Shown: positions 34,733 through 43,100 of the stretch, one piece after another
How the letters are laid out: every line of letters starts with the position of its first letter
How positions within the stretch are numbered: position 1 is the first letter of the stretch
NCBI GenBank assembly: GCA_937926175.1
Contig: CALANV010000013.1
Coordinates: 329,155-393,154, forward strand
Direction of reading: 5' to 3'
DNA length: 64,000 bases
DNA from: an uncultured Rhodospirillales bacterium
GTDB lineage: Bacteria > Pseudomonadota > Alphaproteobacteria > CACIAM-22H2
Notes under the pieces: generated by a model
What the model saw: only the letters and a program-made list of their open reading frames with translations
What the model was told of the DNA's origin: nothing
The model's database searches: none
Made by a program: the position numbers and the translations under genes

Positions 34733-35647
34733 TCAGGCGAACATCAGAGACGAAAGCCGCCGTCGTCCGCTCACGGTCAGGGGATGGGTGGGGCCGAGCG
34801 CTTCAAAGAATTTGAGAAGCTGCTTGCGTGCGGCCTCGTCATTCCATTTACGGTCACGCTTGAACAGCTCGAGCAACTGGTCGACCGCGGCCTCCTGCTG
34901 GCCGCCGCCGAACAGGGCAAGCGCGAGATCGAAACGCGCCTGATGGTCGGCCGGGTCGCGTTCGACACGTTCGCGCAGCTCGTGCACCTTGGCGCTGGCT
35001 TCGGCCGTCTGTTCGGCAAGGTCGAGCGCCGCCCGGACCTGCTGTACGTCCGGGTCGTTCGCCGCCTCCGGCGGCAGCGTATCGACGATTTGCTTCGCCT
35101 GTGCCGTATCGCCCGCCAGCACGTAGCAGCGGGCGAGCCCGGCGCACGCGCTGACGTTCTGCGGATCACGCGCCAAAACCTGGGCATAGAGCGCGCTGGC
35201 AGTTCCGACGTCGCCCGCGGCAAGCGCGGCCTTTGCCTGTTCGACGGCCTGGGCGATCGGCGAGGTCCCCCCGCTGGCAGCGATCAGCCGCTGCACGAAC
35301 TGCTTGATCTGGCTTTCCGGAATGGCGCCCACGAAGCCGTCGACGGGCCGGCCGTTCCGGAACGCGAACACCGCCGGAATCGACTGGATGCGCATCTGCT
35401 GCGCGATCTCGGGGTTCTCGTCGATGTTGATCTTGACCATCCGGACTGCGCCGCCGGCATCGCGCACGGCACGCTCGAGCGCGGGGCCAAGCTGGCGGCA
35501 CGGGCCGCACCAGGGCGCCCAGAAATCGACGATCACGGGGACCTGGCGGGACGCCTCGATGACATCGGTCATGAAGCCGTTGATGTCGGTTTCCTTGACC
35601 AGGTCGGCGCCGCCATTGGCGCGGCTGGCGCTCAGAATGGGTTCCAT
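34733..35647 (-). CDS. Thioredoxin-TPR protein (CnoX/YbbN-like)
   Basis: A 304-residue protein with an N-terminal thioredoxin domain (about 15-125), active site WCGPC at 46-50, then tetratricopeptide-like helices (about 140-300) that include GDVGTASALYAQVLARDPQN and LAGDTAQAKQIVDTLP. This is the plan of CnoX (YbbN), a chaperone that also protects proteins from oxidation. Unlike E. coli CnoX (SXXC), both active-site cysteines are present, so redox activity is likely. It opens a minus-strand run of four genes (thioredoxin, LON-like, Trm112, DUF971). Confidence 0.9.
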   Translation of the reverse strand: MEPILSASRANGGADLVKETDINGFMTDVIEASRQVPVIVDFWAPWCGPCRQLGPALERAVRDAGGAVRMVKINIDENPEIAQQMRIQSIPAVFAFRNGRPVDGFVGAIPESQIKQFVQRLIAASGGTSPIAQAVEQAKAALAAGDVGTASALYAQVLARDPQNVSACAGLARCYVLAGDTAQAKQIVDTLPPEAANDPDVQQVRAALDLAEQTAEASAKVHELRERVERDPADHQARFDLALALFGGGQQEAAVDQLLELFKRDRKWNDEAARKQLLKFFEALGPTHPLTVSGRRRLSSLMFA

Positions 35648-35888
35648 GACGTTATCTCTTCCATTACGCCGAAAGGGGTATCGGCCGGACCGGCGCCCGA
35701 AAGCTCGTCCGGCAATGGGCTCGTTCCCTTACATGGCGGTTTTCCGGCGGCAAGACAACCCCGTCACGGATCAGCCCCGGCGTCTGCCTCATGCAAGGCC
35801 ATGGGATACCGGGCTTGCATTTGGGGTGGAAGCCCGTATATTCGGCGCACTTTTTCGATCCGGTCGCCGGTCATCGGCGCGGACGCCC

Positions 35889-35963
<75 letters not shown>

Positions 35964-36079
35964 TCTTTCAACACACCGACCTTCACAAGAACTTGCGCAA
36001 GGGGGCTCGACGTTGAGCCCACTGCCGCCCTGTGGACTCTCTCCGTCGGATTCGTGCGCGGCTCAGCGTGCTTGCGCAT

Positions 36080-36166
36080 TTACGCACGTATCTGCATGGC
36101 GGCGCGCCTGCGATAGTCGGCGAAGTTGAGCCCGTTGAGCGTAAGGTTGCGCCTGAGGCGCGCAAA
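36080..36166 (-). pseudogene. Fragment of an FkbM-family methyltransferase gene
   Basis: On the minus strand the translation FARLRRNLTLNGLNFADYRR, then RRAAMQIRA and a stop, matches the FARLKRNLALNGLDFVDCRQ segment of the intact FkbM gene at 38049-38909. At DNA level 36121-36166 and 38492-38537 agree at 42 of 46 bases, in the same orientation. Homology stops abruptly at 36166, where AT-richer DNA begins. No start or catalytic region remains. It marks a duplication or recombination event next to the tRNA. Confidence 0.75.
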
Positions 36167-36376
36167 TTCAGCTGTTTCAGCTGTAAAAGGTCTGCGAAGT
36201 GCCACGCGCTAATGGCGTACCAATTTTATGCACCAAGGTATCCATCGGGTGTTGTGAAAGTCGCAACATATTTGTTGTCTGCCGACTACACATACCCTAT
36301 ATTTAGTTGGGCCCTGCGTAGCGCGAAGCCTCAAGTTCCACTTGGGGCACGTCTCCGGACATAGCGCTCGTGGGGC

Positions 36377-37222
36377 CTATTTCTTTCCGTTTCTGCGCTT
36401 GCTCCGAGAAAGGTCGACCTGCCGCTCCCTGGGCGTGAAGCACCAATGTCGGTACGGGTGCTGCCAGCGTGCTTCCGGGGGGCCTCCGGTGCTAGTTCCG
36501 ATATTGAAGCGCGGATAAATCTGCCTGATCCGCTTGTTGATGTGCTTATAGAGAGCCTCCTTGGCCCGCGTGCGCCTGCCACGCACGCGCTTACCTTCCG
36601 GCTTTTCTTTATGTTTGTCGTTCAGCCGGAACTGCATTGCGCCCAGGACGACGTCAAGGCACTGCAGGATATCGTGATCATGCGAACGCACGTCGACGAT
36701 GTTCTCCGGCGAGATCGTGATACGCGCGCGCCGGAACTCTGGACTCTTGGATAGCCCGCACAAGTAGCCCTTGAACTTCGCGGCCTTCTCCTTGTTGTTC
36801 GGGAGCTGGTCAAGCAACAGCCTGATGCTTTTCGGTGTGCCATCGCCGTTCGATTCTGGCAGTCCGAAAGCGTGTTTCAGGAACATGTAATAGAGGATGA
36901 AGAACTCATCCTCTTCCTGTTCGGCAGTAAGGTTTACTGGGACATTTATGTTTTGCGTGAACATGATCCGAACCTTGATCTTGTCCATCGCCACAAGATC
37001 AAAGAACAGATCCATCAGAGCAATGTACTTTTCTAGGTAATTTTCGGTAACCTTTTGCCACTTGACCTCCTTGTTGAGGTTAAGGGCTCGCTTTTTTCTT
37101 GAAATCTCGTCTCGGACGAAATCGATGTCGTCGGAGCGAATCAGCACGCCGCCATAGAAATTCGAGTAATAGGTCCCTTCGTCGACCGATTCGTCGCAAT
37201 AAATGATGTATTCTTTGGTCAC
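36377..37222 (-). CDS. DUF3800 domain protein
   Basis: A 281-residue protein. The N-terminal YIIYCDESVDEG motif with acidic residues, and the C-terminal LLLDQLPNN and SHDHDILQCLDVVLGAMQ, are marks of DUF3800, whose fold and acidic residues resemble RNase H/nuclease families. Members are common in accessory islands and near defence or phage genes, without proven function. Its DNA is visibly richer in A and T than neighbouring genes, with many AAA/TTT codons, which suggests transfer. Start GTG 37222 has a weak ribosome site. It lies 0.4 kb from tRNA-Gly with no integrase nearby. Confidence 0.85.
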   Translation of the reverse strand: MTKEYIIYCDESVDEGTYYSNFYGGVLIRSDDIDFVRDEISRKKRALNLNKEVKWQKVTENYLEKYIALMDLFFDLVAMDKIKVRIMFTQNINVPVNLTAEQEEDEFFILYYMFLKHAFGLPESNGDGTPKSIRLLLDQLPNNKEKAAKFKGYLCGLSKSPEFRRARITISPENIVDVRSHDHDILQCLDVVLGAMQFRLNDKHKEKPEGKRVRGRRTRAKEALYKHINKRIRQIYPRFNIGTSTGGPPEARWQHPYRHWCFTPRERQVDLSRSKRRNGKK

Positions 37223-37380
37223 TTGGTCAGTGCTCCGGTCGAATCGTCCATTATCTGTATTTGTCCAAATCTTGGCCGGTGCTAATCCGGACTAGCGGAT
37301 GGGCTTAAAGTTCAGAGCCGTATGGACTCGGGGCGCTGAGCAGCCGTCATGCGCCGCACGCAAGCATAGGCGCACCTAAA

Positions 37381-37418
37381 AAAGGGCAATTAAGTCGCTA
37401 GCTCGAATCGCCCTTTTC
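37381..37418. terminator. Inverted repeat, possible terminator
   Basis: AAAAGGGC (37381-37388) and GCCCTTTT (37411-37418) are perfect complements around a 22-base loop. The T-run on the plus strand, or the A-run read as T on the minus strand, could support termination in either direction. It lies in the gap upstream of the DUF3800 gene; no neighbouring gene clearly needs it. Confidence 0.35.
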
Positions 37419-37667
37419 GCGAGTATTGTGAAGGCTGTTGCGCGTCCCTCGCAAGGTAAAACAAGCTTGAGAGTTTAAATTGGAGTCTCTTTCCAAGACT
37501 TCGCCATCGCCCGGCACACGCTCATGATCGACTACGGCGTCAACGACATGAGTCGGATGGCATAGTCGCTGGGCGGCTCCGGGCGTGAGTGACTCTCGGT
37601 GGCGAGTCAGGGGCAAAACAGCAACTAGTCCCCTCGCGCACTCCTACATGTAATCGATACGATGACC

Positions 37668-37708
37668 TAGCTCGCGGTCGTCGCGGTGCCAACGTGAGAG
37701 TCCGAATC
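37668..37708 (+). repeat. Degenerate partial copy of tRNA-Gly (possible attachment-site remnant)
   Basis: Positions 37687-37702 (tgccaacgtgagagtc) match the anticodon loop, stem and variable region of the tRNA-Gly at 35920-35935 with one mismatch. TAGCTC (37668-37673) matches the D-arm in the right order, 5 bases closer than in the tRNA. The acceptor and T-arms are gone. The copy is in the same orientation as the tRNA and bounds the DUF3800 patch, as duplicated att sites do, but it may come from a tandem duplication. Confidence 0.5.
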
Positions 37709-37748
37709 TGCTGCCGTTCTGTTGCCTTTCGAAGGCGGCCAGGCGCTG

Positions 37749-37940
37749 TCACGGCTCGATCCAACCGGCTGGTGCGGCGAGGCAGAGGATACCGAGAACG
37801 GATTGGGCGGTCTCGTCGGAGCGGATTGCGACGGCATGTCGCTCTTTCGGTCGGGCCCACAGGTTCTCGGCGAGACGGCGGCGGGTGCAGATCCAGGCAG
37901 CACATGCCACCAGGGCCTTGGTGCGTTGGGCCGGAATCGC
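37749..37940 (-). pseudogene. C-terminal remnant of an IS5-family transposase
   Basis: The minus-strand translation contains AENLWARPKERHAVAIRSDE and AQSVLGILCLAAPAGWIEP before a stop at 37749. This corresponds to the C-terminal DDE-region pattern of IS5-type transposases (ENLxxRxKxxRxxATRYDKxAxxFxxxxxLAAxxxWL), including the catalytic-Glu helix. Nothing of the N-terminal two-thirds or of terminal inverted repeats is recognisable. It indicates past IS activity between the tRNA-like remnant and the intact FkbM gene. Confidence 0.6.
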
Positions 37941-38048
37941 CGGCCGCGGCGCTGGTCCGGATGACCTACACGTCTCGCTCGAGGCCGGTCTCGATCCTTT
38001 TCGGTGGGAGAGGCCTGCGTGCCCTTCATCGCCCGATCCTGGGCGCGA

Positions 38049-38909
38049 CTATGGCGTCGCGAGGAACACCTGGCCCTTGTCGATCTCGGCAGTCACTTCG
38101 CGGCGGGGGCCGAACTCGACCGCATAGGTCGTATAGCCGAAGTCCTTGAAGAACCGGACGGCGTCCATGAGGTTCAGGTTCTGGCGGTGCCAGTAGCTCG
38201 GTTCGTAGAGGAAGAAGACCTTCGGCCGGAACGTCGCGATGGTGTTGCGGGCACCTTGCAGCACATTCCACTCCTCGCCCTGCGCGAGAAGCTTGATCAC
38301 GTCGAGCCGCGGTACCGGATTCTGCGCAATGAAATCGTCGAGGGCGAAGACGTCGACCTCGATCGACGAGGTCTGACGTCCGATGTTGTCGACATAGAAG
38401 CTCGCATTCGCGAAATTGCCGATCGTCTCGTCGTGGAGGAAGAACGTGCGCTTTTCCGTTCGCGCGGAGAGCGCCGCCTGCCGGCAGTCGACGAAGTCGA
38501 GCCCGTTGAGCGCCAGGTTGCGCTTGAGGCGCGCAAACGGATGTGGATCCGGCTCGAAGCTGACGACCTTTCCGGATGGTCCCACCCGGTTCGCCATGAT
38601 CACCGAGTGCATGCCGATGTTGGCGCCGATGTCGAACGCGACGTGGCCCGGGCGCAGCATGCGGTTCAGCAGCTTGCTGATCTCGGGACGGAACGCACCG
38701 TAGAAAAAGATATACCACTCCAGAAAGGACTGGGTGTCGACGTTGATCACCAGCCCGTCGTCGTAATCGACGATGCTGCGGATCGGGTTGGCGTTACCCG
38801 GCGGATGCAGCTTGCGGACGAGCCAGTCCGTGCCCTTGGGATGAAAGCGTCGCGTAAGCCAGGCGACCGCGTGGATCAGTTCGTGGGGGAGGTTCGGGGC
38901 TGTCGCCAT
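38049..38909 (-). CDS. FkbM-family methyltransferase with an altered motif
   Basis: A 286-residue SAM-dependent methyltransferase. The SAM-binding motif AFDIGANIGMHSVIMA and the second strand VVSFEPDPHPFARLKRN are typical of FkbM enzymes, which O-methylate sugars or polyketides. The usual acidic KxDxxGxE motif reads IKLLAQGEEW here: the conserved Asp is Leu and only the Glu pair remains, so activity may be reduced. ATG 38909 is used; upstream codons lack domain content. A fragment of a close relative lies at 36080-36166. It is divergent from a truncated surface-polysaccharide gene. Confidence 0.85.
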   Translation of the reverse strand: MATAPNLPHELIHAVAWLTRRFHPKGTDWLVRKLHPPGNANPIRSIVDYDDGLVINVDTQSFLEWYIFFYGAFRPEISKLLNRMLRPGHVAFDIGANIGMHSVIMANRVGPSGKVVSFEPDPHPFARLKRNLALNGLDFVDCRQAALSARTEKRTFFLHDETIGNFANASFYVDNIGRQTSSIEVDVFALDDFIAQNPVPRLDVIKLLAQGEEWNVLQGARNTIATFRPKVFFLYEPSYWHRQNLNLMDAVRFFKDFGYTTYAVEFGPRREVTAEIDKGQVFLATP

Positions 38910-39133
38910 GGGGCCTGGAAGCGGCGGATCGCGTAGATCCGCGGCACGGTTCGTCTTTCGCGTCCTTCCGTATCGGAGCGACGGGCGCCGTGTCAACAAC
39001 GCCCGGCTTGGTGCGACCATTCCGGCTGCCACCGCCGATCGGCCTTCCGCAATCGCCGTGCCCGGACTGCCGGCGCAGCTTCCTGCCCATTGCAGGACGG
39101 CGCCCGGGGAAGATCGCGCTCAACTGCGGAACG

Positions 39134-39817
39134 ATGCAGGTCCATTATCGGCGCCGTGCCGGAATCGTTCCCCGACCCGATCGACATGGAACTTTGGCGT
39201 TTCCGCGCCATTCGACGCACCACGTGCGCTCGGTGTTCGACGCCGACGCCTATGCCGAGCAGTTGTTGGGGCTACCGCCGCGATTCCAACCGGTCGTGGT
39301 CTGTCTGTACTGGAAAGACATCCTGCACAACCGGGCGAAACCCTTCCTCGATCGTGGCTTACCGGTCGTAACCGCGGGCCACATGGCAGATCCGACCTTT
39401 GTGGAGCGGCTCTACGCCCTGATGTCGCGCTTTCGCTACGTCACGGGGAACGAGGTCGGATCGCACACCACGTTCGCGCTGGAGATGGGCATTCCTTATT
39501 TCCATCTTGGCGACTTGCCGTTCGTCAGGGACGAGACCGGCGGCGACCCGCTGTGGGCGGGCAAAGACAGGCAGCGTCCGGATCGGCTGATCTCCATCGA
39601 GGACATGGGGCCGGTCGTCCACCGCTATCGGGAACTCGTACCCGGCCCCGATGCGGTGGAGCCGATCAGCCCCGCGCTCGCGGCGTTCGTCCGGAGCGTG
39701 CATGGATGCGACGAAGCGATCGATCTCGACGCGTTGCGCGAATGTGTCATCCGGGCCGCCATCGGCATCGGGCGTACGGGCAATGGTTCGCATCGCAACG
39801 CCTTCGGTCGTGCCTGA
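39134..39817 (+). pseudogene. Probably 5'-truncated surface-polysaccharide gene of unknown function
   Basis: From about HYRRRAG onward the translation has good codon bias and a recognisable pattern: FPRHSTHHV, VVVCLYWKD, GLPVVTAGHMADPTFVERLY, GNEVGSHTTFALEMGIPYF. I recall this pattern from proteins of capsule and lipopolysaccharide clusters, whose members are usually longer at the N-terminus. The in-frame sequence before about 39134 shows no such pattern, and no good ribosome site is present. It is therefore annotated as truncated, with ATG 39134 as a nominal boundary; GTG 38990 is the first possible start. The remnant may still be translated. Confidence 0.5.
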
Positions 39818-40189
39818 AGGTCGTTGCGCAACGGCCGGGAAGATCTGATTCGGCCGCCGCTTCGCGCTGCCATTGCAATGCAATGAGGCGGCAATCGCGG
39901 GGTGGGGCGCGCGGTTCGAAGGTTCGGAAATGCGCGCGACTGTCGTTCGGGTCAGGTCTTGCTCGCGCCCGCCGTCGGGCGGGGCCGGACGGGAGTCCCG
40001 GGAGAGATCTCCGGCCGCCGTTCGCACCCTTTGGCCCGTCCGCACGTTACCCCACGCCGGCATGCCGCCCGCGGGCACGCCGTACTTGAACCTTCCGTCT
40101 ATACATACGCCGACGCTGGTCCGTCGGCCTGATCCTGGGCTACGCTAGACGGAACACAGCATCCCGACGCCGCCGAAGGACAGGGGTTC
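39818..40189. other. Intergenic region before the NAD-glutamate dehydrogenase gene
   Basis: There is no gene in these 372 bases. Short GC-rich inverted repeats occur (for example gcccg/cgggc near 39967), without T-tracts. A possible -10 (TACGCT at 40141) lacks a convincing -35. The ribosome site AAGGACAGGGG lies at its end. Confidence 0.5.
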
Positions 40190-43100
40190 ATGCCGACCGA
40201 CATGGAGGCTCGCAAGCGCGAGCTGATTGAACGGATCGTCGAACTCGCGCGCATCCGACTGGGTGCCAAGGCCGCCCCCGCGGCCGCGTTCCTCCGGGCC
40301 TTCTACGCGAATGTCGCGCCGGAGGACATGATTTCACGCACGGACGAAGATCTTTACGGCGCCGCTCTGGCGCTCTGGCAGTTCGGCAGCACGCGAACGC
40401 CAGGCCAGCCGAAGATTCGCGTCTACACGCCGCGGTTTGCCGAACACGGCTGGAGCTCGACGCATTCGGTCGTCGAAATCGTCAACGACGACATGCCGTT
40501 CCTCGTCGACTCGGTCACAGCGGAGCTCAATCGTCGCGACATCAACGTCCATCTGGTCATCCACCCGATCGTGCGCGTGGCGCGTGACGGGAACGGCGTC
40601 GTCCAGGCCATTTCGGAAGGCGCGCCGGAATCTTTCATGCACGTCGAGATCGACCGCCAGGGTGCGTTCGACGTGATGGCCGATATCGCCGCCGGCCTCA
40701 ATGCAGTACTTGCCGACGTGCGGGTAAGCGTTGCCGATTGGAAGCCGATGCTGGCGCGCATCCGCAACGTCGTCGACGAGCTTTCCGATCGGCCGCCACC
40801 CCTTCCTGCCGACGAGGTTCGAATCGCGCGCGAGTTTCTGTCCTGGATGGCCGATGACCATTTCACGTTCCTCGGGTACCGCGAATACGAGTTCAGCGGC
40901 GAGGGTGACGGGGCGCGGGCCAATGTCGTTCCGGGCTCGGGCCTTGGACTCTGCCGCGACGACTCGTTCCTGGTCTTCGACGGACTCAGGAATCTCGGCG
41001 CGCTGCCGCCGGACGTGCGTCACTTCGTGCGTCAGCCGCGCCTGATGATGATCACGAAGGCCAACCGCCGCTCGACCGTCCATCGTCCGGTTTATCTCGA
41101 CGCGATCCTCGTCAAGTGCTTCGACAGGGGCGGCCGCGTGACCGGCCAGCGCCTGTTTCTGGGCCTGTTCACGTCGACCGCGTACCACCAGAGCCCGCGA
41201 ACGATTCCGATGCTGGCGCAAAAGGTGGAGCGCATCGTCGCCCGTGCCGGTTTCGCGCCGAACAGCCACGACGGCAAGGCGCTTCTCCATATCCTCGAGA
41301 CGTTCTCTCGCAACGAGCTCTTCCAGGCGACCGAGGACGAGCTCTTCGAAATGAGCCTGGGCGTCCTTCGGCTTCAGGACCGGCAGAAAATCGCGCTGTT
41401 TGTCCGCAAGGACTCGTTCGAGCGGTTTCTGTCGTGCTTCGTCTACGCGCCGCGCGACCGATATACGACCGAGCTGCGACTGCGGTTCCAGAAGATCCTC
41501 GAGTCGGCATTCAACGGCAAGGTCATCGCGTTTTCCAGCCATTTCGGCGACGAAACGCCCCTCGTGCGCCTGCACCTCATCATCCAGACGACGCCCGGCC
41601 GGATCCCGGACTTCAGCATCCCGGAGATCACGGGCCGCCTCGTCGAGGCCGCGCGGACATTCTCGGACAAGCTCAAGGACGCACTGGTGGCGCTCGAGGG
41701 AGAGGACCGGGGTCTCGCCACGTGGCGCCGCTATGCGACGGCCTTCTCGGCCGCCTATCGCGAGAGCTTCACGCCGGAGGCGGCGGTCGACGACATCGGC
41801 AAGATCGAATCCGTGCTTGCCGGTCATACGACGCTCGCCCTCGACGTGTACCGCGATCCCGACGCGCCCAGCGACGAGATCCGGCTTCGGCTGTTCCACA
41901 AGAGGCGCCCGCTGCCGCTGTCCGACATCCTTCCGATACTCGAGGCGTTCGGTCTGCGCGTGATCTCGGAAACGCCGTTCGAGATCGCGCCGGCCGGCAG
42001 CGATGACCGCGTATGGATGCATGACTTCGTGATGGTCGTTCCGGCCGGCGTCGAGCTCGACTTCCCCGTGATCAAGCCGCTGCTCGAGGAGGCGTTCGCG
42101 TCCGTCTGGGCGGGTGCCACGGAGAACGACGGTTTCAACCGGCTCGTCGTCGCCGCGCGCCTGTCGGTGCGCAAGGTCAGCATCCTGCGCGCCTATGCCA
42201 AGTATCTGCGTCAGATCGGGATTCCCTTCAGCCAGGCCTATATGGAAGACGCGCTCGCGCGTTATCCGCGGATCGCCGGTCGTGTGGTCGAGCTTTTCCT
42301 CGTCCGAAACGATCCGGCCGCGCGTGAAGGCGCCGAAGCCAAGGCGGCGGCAATCGAGGCCGAGATCGAGCGTCTGCTCGATCAGGTCACGAGCCTCGAC
42401 GATGACCGAATCCTTCGACGCTTCGTGAATCTCGTGCGCGCCACGCTGCGGACGAATTATTTCCAGCGCGACGCTCAGGGGCGTCCGAAGGACTGGATTT
42501 CGCTGAAGCTGGACAGCGGCATGATCGACGACGTGCCGCTGCCGCGGCCGTTCGTCGAAATTTTCGTCTACAGCCCGCGCGTCGAGGCCATTCATCTGCG
42601 CGGCGGCAAGGTCGCGCGCGGAGGTATCCGCTGGTCGGACCGGCGCGAGGATTTCCGGACAGAGATTCTGGGCCTGATGAAGGCGCAGATGGTGAAAAAC
42701 GCCGTCATCGTGCCGGTCGGCTCGAAAGGCGGGTTCTACGTGAAGCGACCGCCCGCCGCCGAGGCAGGGCGCGAGGCCGCACTCGCGGAAGGCATCGAAT
42801 GCTACAAGACGATGATGCGCGGCCTTCTCGACGTTACCGACAACCTCACCGTCGACGGCGTGAAGCCGCCGCCCGACGTTGTTCGTCATGACGGGGACGA
42901 TCCGTATCTGGTAGTCGCGGCGGACAAGGGCACGGCCACCTTCTCGGACATCGCCAATGGAGTCGCCCGGGACTACAGGTTCTGGCTGGGTGACGCGTTC
43001 GCCTCGGGCGGATCATCGGGTTACGATCACAAGGGAATGGGCATTACCGCGCGCGGCGCGTGGGAAGCCGTCAAACGTCATTTCCGCGAACTCGGCATCG

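Noticed and set aside
35964..36079. Integrase or phage genes next to tRNA-Gly
   Set aside because: No tyrosine-recombinase motif or phage gene was found in 35.9-40 kb.
37722..37964. 80-codon plus-strand frame in the accessory patch
   Set aside because: The opposite strand carries the IS5-like pattern; this frame has no family features.
40085..40150. Promoter for the glutamate dehydrogenase gene (TTGAAC, TATACA or TACGCT)
   Set aside because: The hexamers are at the wrong spacing to each other.
40334..42889. 851-codon open frame on the minus strand inside the glutamate dehydrogenase gene
   Set aside because: It lies antisense to a full-length, motif-complete gene. Long antisense frames are expected in GC-rich coding DNA, and this one has no recognisable domain and an unusually high Arg/His/Asp content.
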